A DNA stretch of 6,359 nt from an uncultured Rhodanobacteraceae bacterium (GCA_913053815.1 CAJXGK010000116.1:1-6359), one strand, 5' to 3'; positions 1-6,359 are shown, counted from the first letter of the stretch. Notes: generated by a model from the letters alone, not told the origin. Numbers and translations are program-made.

Positions 1-1341
1 TATGGCTATGCCTATAACCACATCGGCAATACCTGGGTCATATTGCCGAACCGAATGCAGACACGGATTTTCCATATCAATTATCTCGACATCAAGCGCA
101 AGGCCACCTCGAAGACCCGGGTCACTTCAGGCCAGACCACCAATGCCGATACTGCGGGACTGTACGGCCGTGGCGGTTACGGCGGTGGTGGACGCTATGG
201 CGGTAGCGGCCGTCTCGGCGGCGGCGCGGCCTCAGGACGGCGGCCATTGGTCTCCGGAAGCAGCATTACCACTACCTCCAAAAACGATTTTTGGCAATCT
301 GTCGGGACGGCACTCAAGGCTATCGTCGGCACCGCCGGAGGTCGCAAAATAGTACTTAATCCCAACTCCGGTGTGATCGTGGTGCGCGCCATGCCCCGTC
401 AATTGCGGATAGTCGGGCGGTTCATCAACAAGGTTCAGGGCAGTGTCAACCGGGAAGTGATTATTGAGGCCAAGATTCTGGAGGTTACCCTGAGCCACGG
501 GTTCCAGAGCGGCATCAACTGGGCGGCGTTGATGCAAGCAGGTAACGGCAAGAGCATCCTGATTGGACAGGTGGCGGGGCAGAATTTGTTCAACACCGGT
601 CTCTCCAGCCTGCTGGGTCTGCCGATTACCGTACAGCCGAATCCGGCGAACCCGATTACCGGTTTCCCGACCTCAGCCTTTGGTGGCACCTTCGCCGCAG
701 TGCTTAATCTCGGTGATTTCAACGCCTTTATTGAATTGCTCAAAAGTCAGGGGGCAGTGCACGTGCTCTCCAGCCCGCGCATGGCGACCATCAACAATCA
801 GGATGCCATTATCAAGGTGGGTCACGACGAGTTTTTCGTGACCAGTGTCAACAGCAACACCATTACCGGAACAGCGACAACGTCGGCCAGCAATATCAAC
901 CTGACACCTTTTTTCTCCGGGGTAGCACTCGATGTGACCCCCCAGATTTCATCTAAAGGTTGGGTGACGCTGTACATCCACCCTACCATCAGCAAGGTTA
1001 CCGACCAGAATAAGGTGATCACCGTCAATGGGCAGCAAAACGATCTACCCTTGGCCTTCAGTTCGGTCAGGGAGTCGGACAGCATTGTACGGGCGCGCAG
1101 TGGGCAGGTGGTGGTGATCGGTGGTTTGATGAAGAAGGAAGTTCGGAATCAGACCTTCTCGGTGCCCCTGCTCGGGGATATTCCCTTGTTCGGACGTCTG
1201 TTTCAGCAGCAGAAACAATCGACGATGCGTACCGAACTGGTCATTCTTCTCAAACCTATCGTGGTCGGTGAAGGGGATGTCTGGGCACGTTATACCCACG
1301 AGCGGCAGGTTGCCGCGGAAAGGCTGGAGCCGGGGAGCTGA
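1..1341 (+). CDS. mshL: MSHA-type type IV pilus secretin MshL (5' partial)
   Basis: This is the outer-membrane secretin that forms the multimeric pore through which the MSHA pilus leaves the cell. The frame is open from base 1, so the start codon, lipoprotein/signal region and roughly the first 100 residues lie upstream; the first ATG in frame (base 43) is internal. 446 residues are visible. Visible residues 30-45 (YLDIKRKATSKTRVTS) are typical of the MshL N-terminal secretin region. A Gly-rich stretch follows at about 53-80. Next come an N-domain with VVRAMP and EAKILEVTL, and the secretin core: VLSSPRMATINNQ from 255, ALDVTPQIS near 309, RESDSIVRARSGQVVVIGGLM ending at 377, and the secretin signature VPLLGDIPLFGRLF at 388-401. 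The C-terminus is complete. The RESDSIVRARSG block and the mshM-mshN-mshE neighbours favour MshL over PilQ or GspD. Confidence 0.95.
   Translation, partial: YGYAYNHIGNTWVILPNRMQTRIFHINYLDIKRKATSKTRVTSGQTTNADTAGLYGRGGYGGGGRYGGSGRLGGGAASGRRPLVSGSSITTTSKNDFWQSVGTALKAIVGTAGGRKIVLNPNSGVIVVRAMPRQLRIVGRFINKVQGSVNREVIIEAKILEVTLSHGFQSGINWAALMQAGNGKSILIGQVAGQNLFNTGLSSLLGLPITVQPNPANPITGFPTSAFGGTFAAVLNLGDFNAFIELLKSQGAVHVLSSPRMATINNQDAIIKVGHDEFFVTSVNSNTITGTATTSASNINLTPFFSGVALDVTPQISSKGWVTLYIHPTISKVTDQNKVITVNGQQNDLPLAFSSVRESDSIVRARSGQVVVIGGLMKKEVRNQTFSVPLLGDIPLFGRLFQQQKQSTMRTELVILLKPIVVGEGDVWARYTHERQVAAERLEPGS
157..240 (+). other. Gly/Arg/Tyr-rich low-complexity segment within MshL
   Basis: Visible residues 53-80 of MshL are dominated by glycine, with arginine and tyrosine in loosely repeating GRGGYGGGG / RYGGSGR / LGGG pieces. 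At the DNA level this is a run of ggc/ggt codons. It lies between the TRVTSG block and the DFWQSVGTALKAIVG block, a region that is often Ser/Thr-rich and variable in this family. It is probably a flexible linker between periplasmic N-domains; that role is inferred. Confidence 0.8.
1332..1337 (+). promoter_or_regulatory. Ribosome binding site for mshM
   Basis: GGGGAG lies inside the last codons of mshL, 11 bases before the ATG at 1349. The spacing is slightly long but the match is purine-rich and GGAG-containing. It supports 1349 as the start, together with the family-typical MshM N-terminus that begins there. Confidence 0.5.
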
Positions 1342-1348
1342 ATAGCTG

Positions 1349-2248
1349 ATGTATCAGCTTCACTTCGGGCTTACGCATCCCCCCTTTGCGCTCACTCCCG
1401 ATACTCAATTTTTCTTTCCTAGCCCCGCTCACCAGGAGGCACTTAACGTACTGCTGTTCGCTCTTGAAGAGGAGCAGGGTTTCGTGAAGGTTACTGGCGA
1501 AGTCGGTTTGGGCAAGACGATGCTTTGTCGTTTATTGATCAGCCGGCTTAAGTCGCCGTGGATCACCGCTTATCTGCCCAATCCGGATCTTCGCCCCGCC
1601 AGTATGTATCGTCAGCTTGCCACCGAGTTATCCATTCCGAATGGACAGAAGTTAGCCACGGGGGTGCTCATGGACACGATCAGGCATCGATTACTTGAGC
1701 TGTCGGGTACGGGTCACCGATTGGTGGTGTTGTTCGATGAGGCCCAAGCCTTACCGACCGCAACACTGGAGTCCATCCGCTTACTTTCCAACCTGGAGAC
1801 GGAGAAGCGGAAACTGCTACAGATTGTTTTGTTCGGGCAACCCGAACTGGATTGCCGTCTCGCCCAGGCAAACCTGCGCCAACTGGCTCAGCGCATCACT
1901 TTTGACTATCGTCTGCCGCCCTTGGATCGATGCGCCAGCGAAGCGTATTTGCGCCATAGGCTGCAAATTGCCGGGCGGCACGGCCGACCACCCTTTTCTC
2001 ATGCCGCGCTACGCTTGCTGTTCAGGGCTAGTTGTGGGGTGCCTCGTTTAATCAATATTGTGGCCCACAAAAGTATGCTTGCTGCCTACGGCGAAGGCTG
2101 CGATGACGTGTTGCGCCGCCATGTAAGCTCCGCTATCAACGATACGGCACAGGTTCGACGTCAATACCGTTTTCTGAGTAGCTTGCGTCGCGGGGTATTT
2201 CTGATTCTATGGGTTCTGCCTTCACTGCTGGCACGGGTCTCAAGATGA
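1349..2248 (+). CDS. mshM: MSHA biogenesis AAA ATPase MshM (ExeA/GspA-like)
   Basis: A 299-residue cytoplasmic P-loop ATPase of the ExeA/GspA family, required for MSHA biogenesis and thought to help secretin assembly or localisation. The N-terminus (YQLHFGLTHPPFALTPD, residues 2-18) is the usual start of this family. Walker A is GEVGLGKT at 50-57, Walker B is LVVLFDE at 125-131 followed by AQAL, and a sensor-like segment IVLFGQPEL is at 159-167. RQLAQRITFDYRLPPL follows in the ATPase lid. There is no peptidoglycan-binding domain, unlike full-length ExeA. The protein ends in a short hydrophobic stretch (282-295) bracketed by arginines. It starts 7 bases after the mshL stop and its stop overlaps the mshN start by ATGA, so it is co-transcribed and probably translationally coupled. 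Confidence 0.93.
   Translation: MYQLHFGLTHPPFALTPDTQFFFPSPAHQEALNVLLFALEEEQGFVKVTGEVGLGKTMLCRLLISRLKSPWITAYLPNPDLRPASMYRQLATELSIPNGQKLATGVLMDTIRHRLLELSGTGHRLVVLFDEAQALPTATLESIRLLSNLETEKRKLLQIVLFGQPELDCRLAQANLRQLAQRITFDYRLPPLDRCASEAYLRHRLQIAGRHGRPPFSHAALRLLFRASCGVPRLINIVAHKSMLAAYGEGCDDVLRRHVSSAINDTAQVRRQYRFLSSLRRGVFLILWVLPSLLARVSR
2245..2248 (+). other. ATGA stop/start overlap of mshM and mshN
   Basis: The TGA stop of mshM (2246-2248) overlaps the ATG of mshN (2245-2247). The upstream Shine-Dalgarno match is weak (only GGG at 2235-2237), so mshN initiation probably depends on ribosomes terminating at mshM. An in-frame ATG at 2209 would add 12 residues, but the family N-terminal motif MSLINDMLRDL begins exactly at 2245. 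Confidence 0.8.
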
Positions 2249-3825
2249 GCCTGATCAACGACATGTTGCGGGATCTGGATCGGCGCCGTGGGGGGTTAGG
2301 CAAGACGTCCAGCCTGGCGCCGGTGCCATCATCGCGGCGGGGGATCCTGATCATTCTTGTCGTGGTTATGATAGGGGCGGGAGGGTTAGTGGCGGCCTAT
2401 TTGCTGGGACGGGATGCGATCCCGCGGCCAGTGTCACACCGTGCGGTATATCAGAGCCCAACGGAGACCATGACGTCAAGCGTGCCGAGGCGGTTATCCC
2501 CACGGGTCGATCGCAGCAAGCTGACGGAGGTTCCGGAACTTCCTACCTTACTGGTCGTGACGCCGTCTCCTCAGGGTGCGGTCAGGTCCGGATTATGGCT
2601 ATCTTTCTCAGCACCCCTCGCGGCCTTCCCACTCCCGCAAGATAACCGTACGCTTCGGGTACGTCTCGCAGCGCGCTTACCTGAGCACTTGCCTGCACTG
2701 CCGCTTACGGTGGGGATTTCTTCTCTGCAATTCACCAAAACGCGTGATGGAATACTGCTTGTAGCTCGAGCCAAGACAGGATTTCGGCTACGACTGGGTA
2801 CCGTGCCCGGTGTGCAGCCGGCCCCCAGTATTCTCGTGCTCCAGGCCTACCCTAGCACGGCTGCCGCCCCACAAATTGACCGCAGGCCAGCGGGTAGGGC
2901 GACATTGCTTAAGAACCCCCCCTCCGGCCGTGTGCGTGAGATCAACGCGCCGTTGCTGACGTCGCTACCCGTCCCCCGGCCCATGACCCAGCGGACTGAA
3001 TCCCCTCGGCCCATGGCCAGATCGCCCCGGCGTATTACCCAGCGGACTGAATCCCCTCGGCCCATGGCTAGATCGCCCCGGCGTATTACCCAGCGGGTCG
3101 AATCACCTCGGCCCATCGCGAGATCGCCACGGCGTACTAGCCAGCAGGCTAGATCACGGCAGAAATACTCTCCCCCGATGCCTGAGGGGGCGCCCACAGG
3201 AGGTAAGGTGACGGTGCGTCCGCAACCGGTACCTCCAGCCGTCCGTGCTCACCAAGCGTATAATCGGGCCATGCAGGATCTGGCGGCCGGGCATGCCTCA
3301 CTAGCTCATACCGCCTTGCTCCGGACTCTTGAGATTGATTCGCGGCTGGTTCCGGCCCGGCTTCTGCTCGCGGGGCTCGAGGCTAAGGACGGCAGGATCC
3401 AAGCGGCACTTGCTCTACTGGATACCGGGCTTACCCTGCAGCCCAATAATTCCGGACGCCTGTCTCTGGTCCGCCTGAAGGCACGGATTTTGATGGATGC
3501 CGGGCATACCGATCGAGCCCTTAAGGTACTCAAGAAAAATACCCCGCCGGTAAGGGCTGATCCTGATTATCATGCACTTTTGGCCGGCTTGGAGGTCCAG
3601 GCTGGACACTATCGTCGGGCCGCGCACCAGTATGCCGCCTTGCTCGTAGTGAATCCGGATCGGGCGGTGTGGTGGCTGGGGCTCGGCATTGCATTGGATC
3701 AGTCCCGCCAAGATCGAGCCGCGCTCAAGGCCTACCAGAACGCTCTGCAACACCCGGGCCTGAGTTCGGCCGCCACAACCTATGCTCGCCGTCGACTCAA
3801 AGCGCTGGGAAGAGGAAAACCATGA
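2245..3825 (+). CDS. mshN: MSHA biogenesis protein MshN, membrane-anchored TPR protein
   Basis: A 526-residue bitopic inner-membrane protein. The cytoplasmic N-terminus MSLINDMLRDLDRR (1-14) is the MshN family hallmark and recalls the short N-terminal motif of GspB-type proteins. One transmembrane helix spans about 33-55 after RR at 31-32, so the rest should be periplasmic. Residues about 100-202 alternate hydrophobic and polar residues and look beta-rich. Residues 203-330 form a Pro/Arg-rich linker containing three 17-residue tandem repeats (254-304) preceded by a partial copy (244-253). Residues about 335-526 are helical and TPR-like, with recognisable pieces such as ALLRTLEIDSRLVPARLLLAGLEA and HYRRAAHQYAALLVVNPD. 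At 526 residues it appears longer than the Vibrio MshN I recall (about 400), mainly through the middle region. Its probable role is to bridge MshM and the secretin or cell wall; the family's exact function is not settled. Confidence 0.88.
   Translation: MSLINDMLRDLDRRRGGLGKTSSLAPVPSSRRGILIILVVVMIGAGGLVAAYLLGRDAIPRPVSHRAVYQSPTETMTSSVPRRLSPRVDRSKLTEVPELPTLLVVTPSPQGAVRSGLWLSFSAPLAAFPLPQDNRTLRVRLAARLPEHLPALPLTVGISSLQFTKTRDGILLVARAKTGFRLRLGTVPGVQPAPSILVLQAYPSTAAAPQIDRRPAGRATLLKNPPSGRVREINAPLLTSLPVPRPMTQRTESPRPMARSPRRITQRTESPRPMARSPRRITQRVESPRPIARSPRRTSQQARSRQKYSPPMPEGAPTGGKVTVRPQPVPPAVRAHQAYNRAMQDLAAGHASLAHTALLRTLEIDSRLVPARLLLAGLEAKDGRIQAALALLDTGLTLQPNNSGRLSLVRLKARILMDAGHTDRALKVLKKNTPPVRADPDYHALLAGLEVQAGHYRRAAHQYAALLVVNPDRAVWWLGLGIALDQSRQDRAALKAYQNALQHPGLSSAATTYARRRLKALGRGKP
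2974..3156 (+). repeat. 51-bp in-frame tandem repeat in mshN (three full copies plus a partial)
   Basis: Full units are 3004-3054, 3055-3105 and 3106-3156, each 17 codons long. Unit 1 reads PRPMARSPRRITQRTES. Units 1 and 2 differ at 5 of 51 bases, and units 2 and 3 at 10. A 30-base partial copy at 2974-3003 encodes PRPMTQRTES, which is the unit lacking the internal 7 codons (ARSPRRI). The length is a multiple of three, so gain or loss of a unit keeps the mshN frame. The similarity gradient (1 and 2 closest) suggests recent duplication. Confidence 0.95.
3811..3815 (+). promoter_or_regulatory. Ribosome binding site for mshE
   Basis: AGAGGA (3810-3815 counting the preceding A) lies 6 bases before the ATG at 3822, an ideal spacing. 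It identifies 3822 as the mshE start rather than the in-frame ATG at 3669, which has no family-like sequence downstream until 3822 and would overlap mshN extensively. Confidence 0.75.
3822..3825 (+). other. ATGA stop/start overlap of mshN and mshE
   Basis: The mshN TGA (3823-3825) overlaps the mshE ATG (3822-3824). Unlike the mshM/mshN junction, this one also has a good Shine-Dalgarno sequence, so mshE can recruit ribosomes independently as well as by coupling. Confidence 0.85.
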
Positions 3826-5561
3826 GCGCCCAACCGCACCCGAGGATTCGGCTGGGTGACCTGCTGGTACAGAAACGCCTGATCTCCGAGGCGCAACTAC
3901 AAACTGCGCTGGATGAACAGAAAAAAAGTGGCCGTAAGCTGGGGCGGGTACTGATTGGTATGGGGGCGGTCACTGAAGAAAAAATCCTGCAGCTTCTGGC
4001 CAGTCAGCTCCAGGTTCCGTTGGTCGATCTCAGGCAATATCAACTCGATCCCAAGTTGGTACAGAAGATGCCGGAGCAGCTCGCCCGGCGCTTTCGGGCC
4101 TTGTTACTGCAAGAGGATGCCGAGGGTTTTGCGGTGGCCATGGCCGACCCGACCGATCTGTTTTCCTACGATGAGCTAACCCACCAGCTGCATCGGCCCA
4201 TCAAGATTGTTCTGGCTCGCGAAAAGGACATCCTTGACGCGATTGATCTGGTTTATAGCCGGACCGGTGAGATCACCTCGTTGGCTCGAGAAGTATCGGA
4301 CAACCTCGAGTCCGACTATGAACTCTCCGAACTGGTGCGTTCCGAGCTGGAAACCGATGTCCCCGTGGCCCGGTTGTTACAATCGATGTTCGAGGATGCG
4401 GTGCATGCGGGGGCCTCCGATATTCATATCGAACCTGAAGATCGACAACTGCGGATTCGCCAGCGTATTGATGGAGTGCTCAATGAACAGGTGGTTGCCG
4501 GCACCCGAACTTCCCAGGCGCTGGTAACCCGACTCAAGCTGTTGTCGAATCTCGACATATCTGAAAAGCGTCTACCCCAGGACGGGCGTTTTTCAATCCG
4601 TATCGAAGGGCGACTGTTCGATGTGCGCCTGGCCACCATGCCGGTTGAACACGGGGAAGTCGTGGTCATGCGTCTTCTGGACCAGTCCGCTCCCCAGCGC
4701 TCACTGGCCAAAATCGGCATGCCCCCAGTGGTGCTGCAATCCTATCGTCACATGCTGGCATCGCCACATGGCATGATCCTGGTGACGGGTCCTACCGGGA
4801 GCGGGAAAACCACCACGCTCTATTCGGCCCTGAACGAACTGAACCAGCCCGGGCGCAAAATTATCACCGCCGAGGATCCGGTCGAATACCGGCTGCCGCG
4901 AATCAACCAGGTACAGGTCAACCCCCGTATCGGGCTCGACTTCGCCCGCATCCTGCGCAGTGCCTTACGTCTCGATCCGGATATCATCATGGTCGGTGAA
5001 ATCCGCGATGAAGAAACAGTACAGATCGCACTGCGAGCCGCGATCACGGGGCATTTGGTGCTTTCCACCCTGCATACCAACGATACGCTGGCAACCCTGG
5101 GGCGGCTGCTCGATATGCGCGCCCGCGGGTATCTTGTTGCCTCCGCCCTGCGGGGAGTGCTCGCCCAGCGGCTGGTTCGCAAGATCTGCGAACACTGTGG
5201 GAATTCCCACGCACCCGACGCCCAAGAACTGGCCTTCCTCCGGAGCCTGGGCCTGGATGCGGTGACGGAAGCCCCTTGGCGGATCGGAAAGGGATGCACC
5301 TACTGCAACCGCACCGGGTACCGGGGTCGTACCGGCGTGTTCGAGTGGCTGGAAATTACCCCGGGCCTCGCCGAGGCCATTCGTGCCGAGGCGACAGTCC
5401 GATTTTCAGACCCGGAACTGCGTCCGGCGGGCTATCGACCCCTCGCATTATCCGCGCTGGATCTCGCCCGCCAGGGTATCACCAGCATTTCCGAAGTCAT
5501 GCGCGTCGCCGGAGGCTCCTTGATGCTGGATGGGACGACGGTGGCTGCGGAGGCCGACTGA
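3822..5561 (+). CDS. mshE: MSHA pilus assembly ATPase MshE (GspE/PilB family, c-di-GMP-binding N-domain)
   Basis: A 579-residue cytoplasmic hexameric ATPase that powers pilin polymerisation through the MshG platform. The length is close to that of Vibrio MshE. The N-terminal MshEN domain carries two 24-residue c-di-GMP motifs (10-33 and 39-62) separated by KKSGR; in the family, c-di-GMP binding here stimulates pilus extension. The ATPase core shows SDIHIEP at 199-205, Walker A GPTGSGKT at 323-330, an Asp box AEDPVEY at 350-356, Walker B DIIMVGEIRD at 387-396 with catalytic Glu393, and a His box GHLVLSTLHTND at 410-421. A zinc tetracysteine site is formed by C456, C459, C492 and C495. All catalytic elements are intact, so the enzyme should be active. 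The extension ATPase assignment is favoured over a retraction ATPase because PilT proteins lack the MshEN domain and the cysteine motif. It is translationally coupled to mshN upstream, with mshG one base downstream. Confidence 0.96.
   Translation: MSAQPHPRIRLGDLLVQKRLISEAQLQTALDEQKKSGRKLGRVLIGMGAVTEEKILQLLASQLQVPLVDLRQYQLDPKLVQKMPEQLARRFRALLLQEDAEGFAVAMADPTDLFSYDELTHQLHRPIKIVLAREKDILDAIDLVYSRTGEITSLAREVSDNLESDYELSELVRSELETDVPVARLLQSMFEDAVHAGASDIHIEPEDRQLRIRQRIDGVLNEQVVAGTRTSQALVTRLKLLSNLDISEKRLPQDGRFSIRIEGRLFDVRLATMPVEHGEVVVMRLLDQSAPQRSLAKIGMPPVVLQSYRHMLASPHGMILVTGPTGSGKTTTLYSALNELNQPGRKIITAEDPVEYRLPRINQVQVNPRIGLDFARILRSALRLDPDIIMVGEIRDEETVQIALRAAITGHLVLSTLHTNDTLATLGRLLDMRARGYLVASALRGVLAQRLVRKICEHCGNSHAPDAQELAFLRSLGLDAVTEAPWRIGKGCTYCNRTGYRGRTGVFEWLEITPGLAEAIRAEATVRFSDPELRPAGYRPLALSALDLARQGITSISEVMRVAGGSLMLDGTTVAAEAD
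3849..4007 (+). other. Tandem c-di-GMP-binding motifs of the MshEN domain
   Basis: Residues 10-33 of MshE begin RLGDLL, continue through LIS, and end QLQTALDEQ. Residues 39-62 begin KLGRVLIGMG and end LLASQ. Both are 24 residues long with a 5-residue spacer, matching the described MshEN architecture RLGxx(L/V/I)(L/V/I)xxG(L/V/I)(L/V/I)xxxxLxxxLxxQ. Motif I has Arg19 where the consensus has Gly. Motif II has Lys39 for Arg and Ile55 for Leu. Binding is inferred from the motif only. Confidence 0.85.
5549..5553 (+). promoter_or_regulatory. Ribosome binding site for mshG
   Basis: GGAGG lies within the end of mshE, 9 bases before the GTG at 5563. It decides the start of mshG: no ATG gives a complete MshG N-terminus, and translation from this GTG gives the expected ARFSYRARSASGEVLSG beginning. 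Confidence 0.75.
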
Positions 5562-5562
5562 G

Positions 5563-6359
5563 GTGGCTCGATTCAGCTATCGGGCGCGTTCGGCCAGCGG
5601 CGAGGTGCTCAGTGGAACCCTGGATGGCGAGTCCGCGGAAGCCGTTGCTTCCCGGCTGATCGATCTCGGTATCACCCCGGTCGAGATCACGCCCACCCGG
5701 GAGGCGGGCGTGGCCTCGGGGCGCACCCTGCGCCGGATATTGGGTCGCGAGCATCCGCTGCTCGACGATGTACTGCTGTTCAGCCGCCAGATGCATGCGC
5801 TGGTACGGGCCGGGGTGCCGCTTTTGCGGGGACTCACAGGGTTGCGGGATTCGGCTCGCAACGAAGCCATGCGCCGGGTACTCGACGATGTACTTGAATC
5901 GCTTGCCGCCGGGCAAGATCTGGCCACCAGCATGGCGCACCACCCCGAGACGTTTTCCCCCTTATACGTGAGCTTGGTGCGGGTGGGAGAGAACTCCGGC
6001 ACGTTGGAGACATCGTTTCAGTTTTTGCATCAGTACCTCGGACTCGAACGCCGCACGCGCAACCAGATCAAGTCGGCACTGCGCTATCCGGTGATCGTGC
6101 TAGTGGCGATCATGGCGGCGATGGCGGTACTCACGATCTTTGTCATTCCCACCTTCGGGCGCCTGTATCATCACTTCGGCGACAAACTGCCACTCCCGAC
6201 CCGCATCATTTTCGCGATATCGCTATTCGCGGCACACTACTGGTGGGTAATTCTCGGCCTCGTGGGCCTCGCCGCCTGGGGCTTCTGGACCTGGAAGCAC
6301 ACCCCGCGGGGACGCCTTACCTGGGATCGTTACAAGCTGCATATCCCGATCGTCGGTAG
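5563..6359 (+). CDS. mshG: MSHA pilus inner-membrane platform protein MshG (GspF/PilC family, 3' partial)
   Basis: A polytopic inner-membrane protein on which the MshE hexamer acts to add pilins to the pilus base. 265 residues are visible of an expected 400 or so. The frame is still open at the window end; the terminal bases 'tag' are not in frame (the last codons read GTC GGT AG-). The start is GTG at 5563, one base after the mshE stop. The N-terminus (FSYRARSASGEVLSGTLDG) is typical of the family. The first T2SSF domain runs from about 70 to 195, with FSRQMHALVRAGVPLLRGL (73-91) and LVRVGENSGTLE. Transmembrane helices lie at about 177-195 (ending in IPTF) and about 227-244. The sequence runs into HIPIVG, the segment that normally precedes the second T2SSF domain, so truncation is due to the window edge and not to mutation. 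Confidence 0.94.
   Translation, partial: MARFSYRARSASGEVLSGTLDGESAEAVASRLIDLGITPVEITPTREAGVASGRTLRRILGREHPLLDDVLLFSRQMHALVRAGVPLLRGLTGLRDSARNEAMRRVLDDVLESLAAGQDLATSMAHHPETFSPLYVSLVRVGENSGTLETSFQFLHQYLGLERRTRNQIKSALRYPVIVLVAIMAAMAVLTIFVIPTFGRLYHHFGDKLPLPTRIIFAISLFAAHYWWVILGLVGLAAWGFWTWKHTPRGRLTWDRYKLHIPIVG

Noticed and set aside
2209..2244. Upstream in-frame ATG that would lengthen MshN by 12 residues
   Set aside because: The extension has no family-like sequence and overlaps mshM; the conserved MSLINDMLRDL begins at 2245 at an ATGA junction.
2847..3197. Antisense open frame with a repetitive RRGDLAMGRGDS-like protein
   Set aside because: It is the complement of the mshN tandem repeat. The periodicity comes from the sense repeat, and there is no plausible start context.
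3669..3821. Upstream in-frame ATG that would lengthen MshE by 51 residues
   Set aside because: The stretch is the shadow of the mshN C-terminal coding sequence. A good ribosome binding site and the MshEN motif place the start at 3822.
4820..5299. Long (159-codon) antisense open frame opposite mshE
   Set aside because: It lies opposite the conserved ATPase core in GC-rich DNA, its product is Ser/Arg-rich and resembles no family, and it is explained by codon bias of mshE.
5761..5894. 14-base direct repeat (ctcgacgatgtact) at 5761 and 5881, 120 bases apart in mshG
   Set aside because: Both copies encode LDDVL in helices of the same domain, flanking sequence does not match, and there is no sign of an inserted element.
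5497..6002. Two overlapping antisense open frames opposite the start of mshG
   Set aside because: The + strand encodes an unmistakable MshG N-terminus from a GTG start; the antisense frames are low-complexity shadows.
6357..6359. Apparent TAG at the window end as an mshG stop
   Set aside because: It is out of frame with mshG (GGT AG-), and the protein would be some 140 residues short of the family length; the gene continues past the window.

Overview
The window is a compact, single-strand block of a mannose-sensitive haemagglutinin (MSHA)-type type IV pilus biogenesis operon, in the order mshL (5' end missing) - mshM - mshN - mshE - mshG (3' end missing). The order matches the canonical MSHA biogenesis cluster known from Vibrio and other Proteobacteria. 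Moderately high GC and the protein families suggest a gamma-, beta- or acidithiobacillia-type proteobacterium. The species cannot be fixed from this sequence alone.

Layout: 1-1341 encodes most of the outer-membrane secretin MshL. After a 7-nt gap, 1349-2248 encodes the ExeA/GspA-like AAA ATPase MshM. mshM overlaps mshN (2245-3825; TPR protein with one N-terminal membrane anchor) by ATGA. mshN overlaps mshE (3822-5561; assembly ATPase with an N-terminal cyclic-di-GMP-binding MshEN domain) by a second ATGA. mshG (5563-6359 and beyond; inner-membrane GspF/PilC-type platform protein) starts at a GTG one base after the mshE stop. Essentially all of the window is coding. I see no RNA genes, CRISPR arrays, insertion sequences, promoters or terminators, and no non-coding stretch longer than 7 bases.

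Together the proteins form the pilus machine. MshE hydrolyses ATP at the cytoplasmic face of MshG to drive pilin polymerisation. MshL is the outer-membrane exit pore. MshM and MshN probably help assemble or position the secretin across the cell wall, by analogy with the GspA/GspB pair. The pilin genes and the upstream mshH-K genes would be expected outside the window.

No new biological system is visible. The points worth a second look are lineage-specific: a Gly/Arg/Tyr-rich insert in MshL, a 51-bp in-frame tandem repeat giving an Arg/Pro-rich periplasmic linker in MshN, a possible extra beta-rich domain in MshN, a C-terminal hydrophobic tail on MshM, and a near-consensus c-di-GMP site in MshE with a substitution at a normally conserved glycine.
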